Part shown: positions 13,501-40,358 of the stretch, piece after piece
How positions within the stretch are numbered: the first letter of the stretch is position 1
Layout of the letters: each line of letters opens with the position of its first letter
From: Branchiostoma belcheri
Lineage: Eukaryota; Chordata; Leptocardii; Amphioxiformes; Branchiostomatidae
Assembly (NCBI RefSeq): GCF_001625305.1
Contig: NW_017803924.1
Span: forward strand, 29,180-93,179
Reading direction: 5' to 3'
Length of the DNA stretch: 64,000 nt
Position numbers and translations under genes: made by a program
Notes under the pieces: model-generated
Told to the model about the DNA's origin: nothing
Database searches by the model: none
Seen by the model: only the letters and a program-made list of their open reading frames with translations

Positions 13501-16500
13501 GCGACTGCACGGGTACTGTTTGGCCAATAAAAACCATTTAAAAAAGTAAAAGCTAAAATGTAGCAAACCTGGAGTTAGGAAAACGTTTACATCACAAGTA
13601 AAAGCCTTACCGCCGCCTTGCAGACACAGTAAGCTGGGTTAAGGCCATAAGTGAGTCCTCCCTCAGAGGAAATGTTGACGATGAGCCCCGCCCGAGCCGG
13701 TACCATCAGCCGGGCAGCGTACACAGCACAGATATAGCTGTTCCTGTGAAAACAGACAGAAATCCACAACATCACTCCCACACCTACACACTACCGAATT
13801 GATTTTAGTTAGTCCAGACTTACAGCATGGGCTTAGTTTTTTTGTTATAAGGCCATGTTGATTTGATTATATGGATGACATCCTCTGGGAACCCCAAAAC
13901 TGATGTGCGCATGCGAATAAAAAAAAAATGCAAAAAAAATGCTTTCATTATGAAATCTGCGTGATCATGAAGGTTGAAAAAATGACACAGAGTATGGTTT
14001 GGTGAATAATCTACTCTTTAAATTCATTTCTCTTTACATTTTCTTCTTTTTTGTTAGATTTTGGCATTTTGCGACATTGATATTATTTTTGAATATTCTT
14101 TTTGCAACTTACGGTATATATTTGCTCATTTTGCAACTGTTTTGTACGATTTACAGTATGGTTGAAAACTTTTTTTTTGGAAACGGCCGAAAATTCATGC
14201 GCGCGTGGATGTCATCCATATAATAAAATCAACATGACCTAACTTTAACAGAAAGGAAATATACTTGTTCCTTTACCCTCCTTTTTCATCTCTAGTCACA
14301 TAAGGTCAATGACCTGGAGCAAGTAGCTCCAACCATAGTAAATGTATTAACTGGAACTGTAGCAGACACCCTACAGTGTTGGGTCAAAATTTGTAGCAAG
14401 GTGCTAGAGAGAATTCGAGGGGTGGAAAAACAAACAGAACAGTATATTGACGCTAAAAACCGTAACTGAAGCAGCTGGATATGATTTTTAAAACGGCCAA
14501 ACACGATTGATTTTGAGACACGAAAGGTAGTGAGTCGACACTGCCTGAAACGTCATATCCAGTTGCTTGAGTAACTGCTTTCGGGCGTATCGTATTACCT
14601 GGATGTCTTACCTTCATCGACGTTACATTACATTTTGTTACCAGGTAAAGTTTAACATTTGCATTTGCTTTGAGAAGATTGTGCTTCTAAATTTGGGTCG
14701 TTTTGCGTGTAGTCTCCCATCTTTCTTTGGTACTGCAGCAGAACTGGTGTTTCTTGCATGCTTTGTTCTGAACTTGCCATGGGCTCAATAATAGCTATGT
14801 ACGTGTCATGTCAGCTTTTTTTGCAGCTGCAAATGATTTTGAGACAAGAGCTACATACAGAACACTACAGTTGTCAGCAGATATCCTACCTCACTCCTAC
14901 ACTGATGGTTTGGTTCCATGGTTCTAACGGCGCGTCCCAAAATCCCTTCGGCTCCTCGATGTGATCTATGCAGGCCTGTATGAGACGATAACAAGAACAT
15001 CTTGGCAATGTTTTTAACACAGACAAAAACAACAAAACCGTGGCAAGTATTTATAACTTTTAACATGAAGGATTCACTTAAGATCATTTACTTTTTTTTA
15101 AAGTTGATACATATCGTTAAAACAACCATGTTTTATTCGTCGACTTGGTTCTTGGTTTGTACGCAACTTGCCTATGTTGTGGTTAGCGTATGTCGGCTTC
15201 CCAAGGGCAATACATGACTAGTTAAACTTCGTACTACAGCTAGAAGGGGTGGAATGGGGGATACAGAGTCACTTTTCAGATCACATCTTCGACATAGCAG
15301 CAGCGGCACCTAACTGCCGTGCGAAGTAGGTAACAGACGGTTGCCACACATCGGCTAGGTAGCTCTTTTTTTGATTGTGTACAAAGTACTCTACCTTTGC
15401 AGAGCTGTACGCGTTGTTTACCAGGATGTCCAGGCGGCCATTTTGCTCCCTCGCCACCCTGTCAAAGAGACCTTTGACCTCGTCGTCTTTCTCGTGATCA
15501 CACTGAACCGGGATGGCGTGTCCACCTCTCTTCTTTATCTGGAATGTAAACATAACCAAAGGTCGCAGTGAACAAATACGGCCCATCCTGTACTACTGAC
15601 TTTTAAAAGAGCACCTTGCCAGCGGGTTTTTCCTTACGTGTAGATCAGTTTCTACGTCGGTTGACCGAAGCATTATAATTCTGTCTGAAGTAGACATGTT
15701 GAAGAACAGGAACAGTTTGTTGCAAGCTCCTTAATTAAGTTTTTTTTTTAACCTTTAACAGTTTTAATAGTAAGACTAAAGGATGTGTCAACAATAAGCG
15801 ATGTCTTTGACACCGAATTCTCATTTAGAATAATTACATATAAAATATATTTATTTTATAGCTTTTCATCCATACAGCCTTATATAATATCTGTGAGGCA
15901 CCGGCAACATTATCGTTTTGTAGAAGAACTTACAATAAATAATAGATATATATTTTCATAGTTTTTATTCATAAATGCCGTACCTCCTCCACACATTCTG
16001 TGAGTGAAGTCCCCCGACCATCGGGCAGCAACGTCCGACCTGGAACAATTTTTTTTTTGGTAGGAAAATAGATGAGTATGGATTCGCTCATAGGTTCGTT
16101 TGTTTTGTAACGGTCTTACATATGTAAGTCTTCTTAATTTATAAGTCTTTAATTAACACCGAGTGTGGTTTTGAATTCGATTGTTCGAAGATCAAAGCTT
16201 CAATAGAATGTAAAAAAAAAATTAAAACCGTTAATCTCTAGCTCCCCGTTGTTAAAATAAAGTGCCCTCGAACTGTAACAAAAGGGATCCTACGTGTATG
16301 CACATGGATTTTGTTATTGCACATTTTTAAATGTGCATACACGTAAACCTCTACTCATAAAAACTAAGAATTGATATAATAAAAGTTTTTATCTTATTAT
16401 AGCTAAACGAGCTTGGATTATTTATTGTTATAGATTCTGGGCGCACATATGGTCCAACTCAATCCACAGCAAAGTTATGTTGTTCACAGACACACGGACA

Positions 16501-17231
16501 TACAAACAGGCGATAATTCTTAAATTAGACATCGTATGTCAAACAGCTAATTGTTATATCTTGAACTATCTTAGTCATGGCGGATGTGGGGATAGCCTCT
16601 ACAAGGCTTTGGGAGGCGACTGAAAGAGTAAAAAGTGGCCGAATGGAGAGATAAAATGCCAACGGAGTTGATCTGTTATAGAGTGCACTTTGCCGCACCC
16701 CGATGCCTGATCTGGGGCATATTTGCTTGTGTAACATATATTCTGTGCCCTCGAAGGGCAAATACTCCATGAGTGGGTAACTAGCGTCCAGACATATATA
16801 TATATATAACAATGTTAGATATGCCTACATATACAAAACATATAGAAGTTAAAAAATTCTTCGATGATTGTAAAAGGATCATTCCGACCCAATAAGTCCG
16901 ATCCAATGGTAGCTACACACGTTTGTATACCGTAGGTAAATAAGCTGTACCCCATAGATGAAACATTTTGTACCCTATGGAATTCTTGTACAATAAAATT
17001 ACATATGCCCTAATTGTTATCCTTAACATTGTCACTTTTCTGTTAAATTTGCACTAATGAAACCTCAAATTGCAAAATGGACAACTAATGTTTTGTGTGT
17101 TGTGTAAAATCTAGGTCACCTGTAATGTAGACTGTAGCTCCGGCCTCTGCCAGTTGCAGCGCGATGCCCTTACCGATACCCCGTGATGCTCCTGTTACTA
17201 TAGCCACCTTACCGACCAGACACTGCTTCAT
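6073..17231 (-). CDS. DHRS1: DHRS1-like short-chain dehydrogenase/reductase, complete, 9 exons
   Basis: NAD(P)(H)-dependent oxidoreductase of the SDR family. Vertebrate DHRS1 is an ER-associated carbonyl/steroid reductase. Exons on the minus strand: 17231-17120, 16039-15984, 15538-15395, 14975-14890, 13743-13611, 12526-12383, 10720-10648, 8032-7952, 6209-6073. All have GT-AG borders and phases 1,0,0,2,0,0,1,1. The sum is 966 nt (321 aa), close to the 313 aa of human DHRS1. Motifs: cofactor loop TGASRGIG in exon 1; NNAY (for NNAG) in exon 3; the FWDAP...PWN block in exon 4; NISSEGG with the catalytic serine region and the YCVCK catalytic Tyr/Lys in exon 5; SLWPG in exon 6; and the C-terminal DHRS1 extension (DLADEYGF, then [11 protein letters not shown]) in exons 8-9. 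The start is the first ATG, 12 codons before the glycine-rich loop. The introns are crowded with transposons but the coding frame is intact. It is tail to tail with the P450 and divergent from the MFS gene. Confidence 0.95.
6257..6579 (+). mobile_element. GGCCATGTTGATTT MITE, copy 1
   Basis: Terminal inverted repeats of about 35 bp begin AGGCCATGTTGATTTGATTA on the left and are mirrored on the right. The interior is AT-rich and non-coding. The ends abut TA/TTA, which fits a TA- or TTA-targeting DNA transposon. It lies 48 bp upstream (in gene sense) of the last DHRS1 exon. Related copies: 7489-7869, 13850-14240, 54546-54905, and an end fragment near 24356. Confidence 0.85.
7489..7869 (-). mobile_element. 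GGCCATGTTGATTT MITE, copy 2
   Basis: Same family as 6257-6579 but inserted in the opposite orientation. Both terminal repeats are clear and TA lies at each border. It sits in the DHRS1 intron between exons 8 and 9, 83 bp from exon 8. Confidence 0.85.
8150..8275 (+). repeat. Possible retroposon 3' tail
   Basis: An AT-rich stretch ends TTGGAAGAAATAAATGAAA, like the tails of 3'-end retroposon copies elsewhere in the window. Only the tail is recognisable. Confidence 0.3.
8738..9244. mobile_element. CpG-rich MITE with CGTACG termini, copy 1
   Basis: The left end GGCCTGGTCACAACCCGCC is mirrored on the right by GGCGGGTTGTTACCAGGGC, giving inverted termini of about 27 bp. The interior is unusually rich in CGTACG and ACGTGC words compared with the surrounding AT-rich intron. 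Open frames here (for example 9073-9303) are by-products of this composition. A related copy in inverted orientation stands at 58354-58640. Confidence 0.75.
9350..10240 (+). repeat. Low-copy dispersed repeat ending in a CATGGAGGTA box, copy 1
   Basis: The first half repeats TTAATTATGCAAATTA and TTTGCATAATT words. The second half reads CCGGAAGT, CTGCTGCAGTACCAAGG, a GACCTACCAGCATACCAAAT block and an ACA microsatellite, and ends CTCCATTTTCATGGAGGTA, which can fold into a hairpin. The second half recurs at 10360-10590 and, more diverged, at 42420-42750 and 50565-50870. The class is unknown. Confidence 0.65.
10360..10590 (+). repeat. Dispersed repeat, copy 2 (3' half)
   Basis: Highly similar to 9970-10240 from CCGGAAGT through the terminal CCATTTTCATGGAGGTA hairpin, with a CA microsatellite of different length. 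It lies in the DHRS1 intron 58 bp before exon 7 begins on the plus-strand map. Confidence 0.7.
11146..11702. mobile_element. MITE with TTCAAGTGAAGTCACCCAA termini
   Basis: The left end AAGGCCTTGTTCAAGTGAAG is mirrored by CTTCACTTAAACACGGCCT at the right end. Internal subterminal inversions (GTGGTTT and AAACCAC types) add to the structure. It is about 557 bp, non-coding, in a DHRS1 intron. Confidence 0.7.
13164..13552 (+). mobile_element. tRNA-derived SINE
   Basis: The head looks like a tRNA gene: the A-box region TGGTGTAGTGG is followed about 40 bp later by the B-box GGGTTTGATCCC, with GGAGACC between them as in tRNA-Asp. After this comes an unrelated body of about 300 bp and an A-rich tail (CCAATAAAAACCATTTAAAA). 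RNA polymerase III transcription is inferred from the boxes. It lies in a DHRS1 intron. Confidence 0.75.
13850..14240 (+). mobile_element. GGCCATGTTGATTT MITE, copy 3
   Basis: Terminal repeats match copies 1 and 2 with a few changes (GACCT at the right end). It lies in the DHRS1 intron between exons 4 and 5. Confidence 0.83.
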
Positions 17232-17263
17232 TCTTGTCTCTTCTGGAAGTGCAACTAACGGCC

Positions 17264-17655
17264 GACACTAATACAACTGGAGCAAGACCAATCGTGTATC
17301 TGGTCTTCTTCGGTGTTACATACTAGCTTATATAATGAATAGATAATGCCTGTTAAACATTGACTAAGATTTCTTAATCTTGGTCAAATCTCGGAACCAA
17401 ACGTATGCCACTATCACAGACTGATGTCAATGACTACAGTTACTTTGTTGAAATACAACACGACACTAATATAACTGAATCAAGACCAATCGTGTATCTG
17501 TTTTTTAAACCAGTATGGTCTTCTTCGGTGTAACATACTAGCTTATATAATGCATAATGCCTGTTAAACATTGACCAAGATTTCTTAATCTCGGTCAACT
17601 CTCGTAACCAAACGTATGCCACTATCACAGACTGATGTCAATGACTACGGTTGAA
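17264..17655. repeat. Tandem duplication of about 195 bp upstream of DHRS1
   Basis: The block 17264-17461 is repeated at 17462-17655. Both start GACACTAAT, share ACCAATCGTGTATCTG and CTAGCTTATATAATG, and end CAGACTGATGTCAATGACTAC. The second copy has a short insertion near 17500. It begins only 33 bp beyond the DHRS1 start codon, so it covers the probable promoter and 5' UTR zone. Confidence 0.8.
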
Positions 17656-17659
17656 ACAG

Positions 17660-17875
17660 TTGATGTTATTAAAATCACTTTAACCATCTTTAAAACGACA
17701 CATATTTTATGTGACGAGTAATCCCCTCTGTTTTTAAATAATTTATGCTGTATGTTAAGTGCAAATATGTAGGATTGTGTTTGTAAATGTGATGTTACAT
17801 GTATTGGAACCCTGGAAGAATAGCCCATAATGGGCTAAAGGGTATCTCAATAAACTGAACTGAACTGAACACACT
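17660..17875 (+). mobile_element. LINE 3' end
   Basis: It ends GGAACCCTGGAAGAATAGCC, then GGGCTAAAGGGTATC and AATAAACTGAACTGAACTGAA. This is the same 3' signature, with a different short tandem tail, as the LINE in the P450 intron. No RT frame is retained. Confidence 0.65.
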
Positions 17876-18201
17876 GTCCTTTGTGAATATGTAGAAAGTA
17901 CACCATAAAGTACCGTTTGAAAAGATGAAAAGACAATAATTAACCCTAATGTTTAATCAGTACCGATCGACCAGTGATAAGCAGACATAATGGAATTTGT
18001 TTACCCTTCTCAGTGGGTTACTCTTAAAAGTGTTCTTTTTTTTACTACCCCCAAATTGCATTTTTCTTGACGAAACGATTCCCAGCTTAAGTTATTGAAT
18101 GATTAATGATTAATGAATTTGTTAGAAAAAAAGTGACTGCAAAAGCATAACTTAATTCAAAATTTGAGATCATTGTTTTTTAAGTAAGTGCATATTAACT
18201 A

Positions 18202-19312
18202 CACCTAGTACTCAACCAGAAACTGTATAAAACATATTTTCTGCCAATCACTGTTATTCACACATACACATGTATGCGGAGGGGCGAAACAAAATGGCGG
18301 CGATGTGTAGACAATGGATATATAGAACCGGTTCATCCAGTTTTTATGTTACAGGGCAATTGGTCACTGTCCTCCTCAAACACTGTTATGATTAGTACAC
18401 TCGGGTGACGTTGTAAATTGTGGAAAAAAATTGATAGAGCGAGCTTAACAGTGTGTTAAAACAAGGACATTATTAACAAGGACCTTATAAGCTCCTTAGA
18501 TGAAACTACATCGGTATATTCAATTTGATAGAATTTATTTTTCAATGTCGAACACAAGGAGGCGGTCTAAAATACGTTGCGTTTGAACTCACAGTTTGAA
18601 ATAAGAATTCTTCCTCCTATAATCGGTCCCCGTAAGATATGTTTCGAGTGACGACAGCGTCCATTGTCTGTTTGTAATTGCTGGTAACTGGAGATTAATA
18701 CCAGTATTTTGTCTCTGACTCAGGGGGGAGAATGATCATTCCTACATACATTTTTGGCCCTTCCTATTACAGACTCCCGATGTTTCTCACTCTCAGTCAC
18801 CCTTTATTATATGCTTAGGTGCCAGTTGGAAAAAAAAGAGGCCCTACTGAGTAGTTTCCGGGCTGTTTTTTTCGCAACTTCATTAGGTGTGACCTTTGCG
18901 TGAACTCATGGAACACCCTGCGGCTACCAGGCTATCTTTTACCATTCTGGACCCTGAAAAGATTAAAAAGTTCTAACTTCAATTTTACCCAGGCCCCGCT
19001 GACAATAAAAAAAAACACCATGGTGACTAGATTGGCCGATAAAAATAGATTAATTCTTGCAGGCCAATTTGATCGTCGATGGCCGGCTAACTTCTCTTGC
19101 CAATTAATACCCTTTTTTAGGCCTATTTCTACGATTTATTCAACCTGCAAAAGAAGTCTGGTGGAGACTAGACCAGTTGCCTGTTATATCAAAACTGGAT
19201 CAACCAGTTCTATCTGTCCTTAGTGTACAAATCGCCGCCATTTTGTTTCGCAGTGATAAACAGTGATTGGCAGAAAACATGTTTCTCACAGTTTCCGGTT
19301 AAATACTAGTTT
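18202..19312. mobile_element. 1.1-kb fold-back element between the divergent genes
   Basis: Arms of about 150-165 bp (18202-18368 and 19168-19312) are imperfect reverse complements. Both contain CTGCCAATCACTG, AAACAAAATGGCGGCGAT and AACTGG words. A third partial arm stands at about 19452-19510. The 800-bp interior has no recognisable gene. It occupies the head-to-head promoter space of DHRS1 (-) and the MFS transporter (+). Confidence 0.7.
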
Positions 19313-20744
19313 GGGTATGTTTTTAATTCCGATTATAAACATTTCCTCAGTCGTTAACTGTTAACATTACTTATAAGCAGAGGCATTATATCGTGTGACT
19401 CTTGTTATAACTGCGTTTGAGGGGATCAATGAGGTAATTTCCTGTTACAGAAAAACCGGTTCTCCCGGCTGCTTTCAAACCGCCGCCATTTTCTTTCACA
19501 GTTTAGATAACCAAGTCTTGTTTTACAGCCCGGAACAAAGGAGCGGTGAAGAATCTCGGTAAGCAGGTGTTTATTTCTACTCTATGTAGCTTATGTAAGT
19601 AACAACATTTCCTATAGCTACGTACATTCTAATTTCCCAAGTTTTAAACTACAACTAGTAATTTTTGAAATGTGACATATGTGATGTCACTGTCTAATAT
19701 AGTATCATGCTTAGGAAGCCATTTTCGTCCAGGGATAGTTGGCAGGATACATAACATCAAGGATCTTAAAACCCCCTGGACGAAATCTTTTTCATAACTT
19801 TAATAATTAGATAATGAAAGGTCATTTTGTTGTTTTAAGAGTTTTTCAATACCAACTGTTAGGAGGTATTTTTGTACAAAATTGTTACCTACTGTTAGAT
19901 ATTTTTGCATTAATTGTTTAAATCATTTTTTATGTTAATGACCGTCAAATTACTTCACATATGCGGACGGGTTTAATGCGTACACTATGTGAACGGGTGT
20001 TGACAGTAAGTATCAGTATCTTTGAGAGAGCGTTATGGTAATGCTGAAATCTAAAATCAATTAAAGATTCTATTTTAATGATTATTAGGCTATTTCTAAT
20101 ACTAAAAAAGAGTGCATCCACCTTTTTATAATGTGGTGACAGTTGCTACTAGATACACTTATTTGTGACAATACTTTAATGTACTAGCAGTGTGTAACAG
20201 TTAGGAAGTGATGTATACAGATAGTAGGGCTGTAAAGTTCACCAAACTTTACCAATTGCAAGGGAACGGGTGAGCATATCGTATGTAATTACTTTGCTGG
20301 TAATTATTAATTTAATTGGACGTATGGCTTGATAAGGATTGTCTTTGTCACTGATTAAAAAAAAAAATCACGTCCTAAAGGAAACAACCTATGTTGCGAC
20401 CAAACAGTTATGTAAATAGTTAAACCTCTGTCGTTGAATAAATGAATAGTTATTAATATATAATAAGCCACTGACATATATTCTAAACGTAGTTTGCCGA
20501 AAACATATAGTATGTACTGAAAGGTAGGGTGACTTTATTTATACATGTAGTTAGGTTTGTTCGATCTCAGTTGTAGTAGACAATACTGAAGCCCCTGCTA
20601 AAGTGGTTGTACTTTTGTGAAAGATTAGAGCGATTCAGTCCCCCAGACAATTTTTTTCTGCGATAGGTACCTTTTTAGTAAAAAAAAATACTCAAGTGCT
20701 AACGGTATGTCAATCTGATCTTTGCAGGATGCCCACGTTTTTTT
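19313..20744. other. Upstream region of the MFS gene, no gene seen
   Basis: AT-rich sequence without a recognisable coding frame or clear repeat, apart from the partial fold-back arm near 19452-19510. The MFS promoter and 5' UTR are expected at its right end. Confidence 0.5.
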
Positions 20745-20756
20745 ACCACGTGACCT
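20745..20756. promoter_or_regulatory. E-box CACGTG close to the MFS start codon
   Basis: ACCACGTGACC lies about 55 bp before the MFS ATG. It carries the CACGTGAC core bound by USF/TFE-type bHLH factors. Function is inferred only from the motif and its position. Confidence 0.3.
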
Positions 20757-20804
20757 CCTGTATCCATACCTGAGCCTACCTGTGTGAAGTCCGGATTTGT
20801 AAAC

Positions 20805-36631
<15,827 letters not shown>

Positions 36632-36922
36632 TAAGTATGTATTTTAGAAACGCCATTGGCAGACGGCATAGATGGTAATGTAGCCCGGTATACAGCCTAT
36701 CGTGGTTGGGGCCGGCTGTTTTCGGGGGCTCTAATAGTTTTCACCGCCCAGCTCCACAGACCTCCCGGTAAGATTGTTACGCGTGTAGGAATTTTTCCCG
36801 CCAGGAGTTATAGGTCTCACCTAACGTTATGCAAAACCTACCGGGGAGCCTAGCTGAGTCGGGTGGAGAAGAACTTCCAGCGCCCCGAAAAGCACTCACC
36901 CTAACCGCGTTAGTTGTAGGCC

Positions 36923-37459
36923 TTGGTCATTCTGTTCGAAAATATGTTACATAGAAATGGTGACAAAAATATCATTTTGGATGGCAGAGCTGTTGGTTTA
37001 AGTAGGTTGACATCACGTGGGTGGGGAAGGTTGATTGGCAGAATAACAGGTGGTTTAAAGGCCAGACAAAAGAAATGGGGTGAACTAGAAGGTAACAGAA
37101 ACAAATATTTACTGCTGATATGCATTAATGTGTACATACTGAGGTACATCTGTTTCGTCGCGTTAAGTGGTTCTAATATCCTCAACATTTCTCCTCTTTT
37201 ACTGATAGAACCTCAAAAGGTGGGCATGGAAATACGGAGCCGAGAGCAACAAAATGGGCTATATTCACATTGTTCGATTTGTTTAGTTCATCATGTGTTA
37301 AAAAAACCAATATTAGTGAACTTTTGGTTATCTATGAAATCAGCTTTGTTGCAAAAATGGCCAGAGCTTAAATATTTCATTCCGTACTTGATTGAAAATT
37401 GTAATTCATTTTATTCTGACCTTGACAAATTGCTTTTTTTTATATCTAACTTTATGTAA
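36923..37459 (+). CDS. Unrecognised open frame, 178 codons, downstream of the MFS gene
   Basis: An uninterrupted frame begins after a GC-rich patch (36660-36900) and ends in a normal stop. It reads basic at the start (GRLIGRITGGLKARQKKWGE) and hydrophobic/aromatic later (LVNFWLSMKSALLQKWPELK). No catalytic motif is recognised. In this AT-rich setting a frame of 178 codons is unusual but possible by chance. The tryptophan-rich end could be the tail of a retroelement polyprotein. No intron borders are evident. Confidence 0.3.
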   Translation: MVILFENMLHRNGDKNIILDGRAVGLSRLTSRGWGRLIGRITGGLKARQKKWGELEGNRNKYLLLICINVYILRYICFVALSGSNILNISPLLLIEPQKVGMEIRSREQQNGLYSHCSICLVHHVLKKPILVNFWLSMKSALLQKWPELKYFIPYLIENCNSFYSDLDKLLFFISNFM

Positions 37460-38999
37460 GCGATGATGATGATGATTTTAAGGTGTAATAGTAGGATTCA
37501 GCAGTATATCTTAATTTTTTAAACATTAACAAGCTGGTTTGTAATCTGTTTATGCCTTATGTTGACAATAATTTTTTTGGCTTTTTAAACAAAAGGAGCA
37601 TTTGGAGAAGTGAAGGAAAGTGTTGATGCTATTTTGTTTCTGAAAGAGTAATATATTGATTGATTAATCATTATTTGCATGTTCATGCCCATGGGGCTAA
37701 ATGCATACATCAGAATGTGATGTTACATGTACATCATACTGAGTAACATGATACATAGGATACAAGGATAACAGAATAACAAAAAAGTCTAAACAGCTGC
37801 TAGAGAATAAACTAATCTAGGTGATTTACTAAAGTACGTACTTGCCCATACTTATTGCAGTATTGCAGACTGACATAAACTGCTATAATATAGATGAATA
37901 AACATTTTAGAGATTAAAAAAAGTTTTCCATTTCCATATGATCCCAATTTTTACAGTTATTTTGTATATCAGTTATAGTTTATTAACGTTCAAAGACAAT
38001 TAAATTATCTTTAACCACTTATTGGATTTGTATAGTCCTTCATTTATTTTATTTCAATTTTTTTTTTATCCAGGGATAGCATACTAACAATGGCGGTTTA
38101 CAACGCTCCCTTCACAAAAAATACAGAATATAATAACAGAAAAATTAAAAAAAATACTTTATCTCGACAATCATAATTGTCGTGATAATAAGATAAAGAA
38201 ACAGGACAAATTAATAACGTACAGAAAACAAACTAAATAAGTATGACAAATGAAGTTAATGATATTGATAATTGAACTGAATTTCCATATCAATGTTTGT
38301 GTACAAAATGCAAAAATTAACAAAGAAATCATATTAACTGTAAAGTTATGCAAAGGTTATTCATTAGTTTGAATAATTATTTTAAAAGTCAGTCGTTACA
38401 ATAAATTTTAGCACAACCTCAAAAGAATCTAATCGCATTACATAATGGCATTGATGTTAGGGATGACTTGTTTTGCCATGCATGCCAAAAACAGTTTTTA
38501 TACTATGCGGATTTCCTTGCTTAATAACAATACGAGGAACCAATGACAATGCGGAGAGGTAAGTTTGGCAGGAACACAACTGTTTAATTTCATAACAAAT
38601 GAGACATATAAACATGACCTTGAACTTGACCTAGGTCATAAACTTGACCTTGAACTTGAACGATAAGGAAATAAACTTTACGCTTAAGTTAGTACTGGGA
38701 GTATGAAGAATATGGGGAAAATTATCGTTGCGGATTACAGAACAATTAGGAAAACCACTGAACCACATAATATTAGCCATAGTAAGGAAGAACCAAAACA
38801 GAAAGTAGGTATTGGCTATATGGCGATAATAATTGGCTTATTTCACAAAGTGGAACTAGACCTATACTAGATAATACAGAATCCAATAAAGGACGTTTAG
38901 CAGAAAGTTGTACATGCATAACTTGACGTGACAGATCTTTTAGCTCACAGGATTAATCAATGGGTAAATTACGTGCCGCGACGCCGGCTACCCCAACCC
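37460..38999. other. Intergenic, no gene seen
   Basis: AT-rich sequence with a GATGAT run at 37463 and a short AACTTGACCTTGAACTTGA repeat near 38630. No supported coding frame. Confidence 0.5.
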
Positions 39000-39002
39000 T
39001 AA

Positions 39003-40358
39003 GACCCTGTTCATACCAGACTTATATTTAGCGGTTTCAACCGGTTTTTCAAAAACCCGGCTAAAACCCTTAGCGTTCATACCAGACTTTTGATAACTGG
39101 TTTTGTAAAAATCCTGTTCGGTGAATATCCAATTAATCGGCCATGACTGCAGTTTGAATAACCGTTCCTCCCGCTCTTCTGATTGTTGTCCTTGGCCTTC
39201 TTGCTTGTATGCCGTCTTCAGTTGTTTTTTTTTTTTTTTACCTTACTTGCGGCACTGATCCTTTATCTTTCAAGAAATCAGCCTCCTCCAACATTTTTGT
39301 TTTGGTAGAGCCCTCGCCCCCCCCCAAGCTTTTTTCGAATTCGGCGACTCCTGCTCTCCAAACCTAAGTATCAGGAGCGTCTCGTCCGCCGACCAGGTTG
39401 CCTTGTTGATTCCATCGCAAAATGAAGAAAAACCGTGGAAAAAAAACCAGTGGAAACGAACTAAGTTGGTCAAAACAACGCGATCAAAAAGCTTGCAGGT
39501 CGCACACGGCCAGGATGCTGNNNNNNNNNNNNNNNNNNNNAATTCGGCGACTCCTGCTCTCCAAACCTAAGTAATCAGGAGCGTCTCGTCCGCCGACCAG
39601 GTTGCCTTGTTGATTCCATCGCAAAATGAAGAAAAACCGTGGGAAAAAAAAACAAGTGGAAACGAACTCAAGTTGGCTGCCTCAAGTTGGTCAAAACAAC
39701 GCGATCAAAAAAGCTTGCATGCAGGTCGCACACGGTAAGGATGCTGACCCCGTGACCCCGGAATTATGACGCAAAAACCGGTTCAATAAACCCTTAGCGT
39801 TCAGACCAGGTTTTTGCGTCATAATTCCGGGGTCACGGGTCAGCATCCTGGCCGACTGTGCGACCTGCAAGCTTTTTTGATCGCGTTGTTTTGTCCAACT
39901 TTGAGTTCGTTTCCACTGTTTTTCCACGTTTTTTCTTCATTTTGCGATGGAATCAGCAAACGCAACCTGGTCGGCGAACGGGACGCTCCTGATACTTAGG
40001 TTTGGAGAGCAGGAGTCGCCAAATTCGAAAAAGCTAGGGGGGGGGGAGGTCTCTACCGAAACAAAAATGTTGGAGGAGGCTGATTTCTTGAAGATAAAGG
40101 ATCAGTGCTGCACTAAGGTAAAAAAAAAACAAACTGAAGACGGCATACAGTAACAAGCAAGAAGGCCAAGGACAACAATCAGAAGAGCGGGAGGAACGGT
40201 TATTCAAACTGCAGTCATGGCCGATTAATTGGATATTCACCGGACAGGATTTTTACAAAACCTGTTATCAAAAGTCTGGTATAAACGCTAAGGGTTTTAG
40301 CCGGGTTTTTGAAAAACCGGTTGAAACCGCTAAATATAAGTCTGGTATGAACAGGGTC
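39003..40358. mobile_element. Harbinger-like fold-back element with SANT-like fragments in both arms
   Basis: The ends GACCCTGTTCATACCAGACT and its mirror are flanked by TAA on both sides, the 3-bp target duplication type of PIF/Harbinger elements. The arms are several hundred bp long. Each arm encodes, reading inwards to outwards, a fragment like ATWSANGTLLILRFGEQE and (right arm) FLKIKDQCCTKVKK, reminiscent of Myb/SANT-like (trihelix) domains that accompany Harbinger transposases. No transposase is present. A second GTCTGGTATGAACAGGGTC-TAA follows at 40362-40383. The centre is disturbed by an assembly gap. Confidence 0.7.
39521..39540. other. Assembly gap, 20 N, with repeated flanks
   Basis: The sequence to the right of the gap (from AATTCGGCGACTCCTGCTCT at 39541) repeats almost exactly the sequence at 39339-39520 to its left. 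This suggests that the same stretch was placed twice. Confidence 0.95.

Noticed and set aside
14290-14640. Possible retroposon segment ending TTACCTGGATGTCTTACCTT
   Set aside because: No tail, border or coding frame could be fixed by eye.
18900-19223. Plus-strand open frame of 107 codons
   Set aside because: It runs into the right arm of a fold-back element, has no motif and no splice context.
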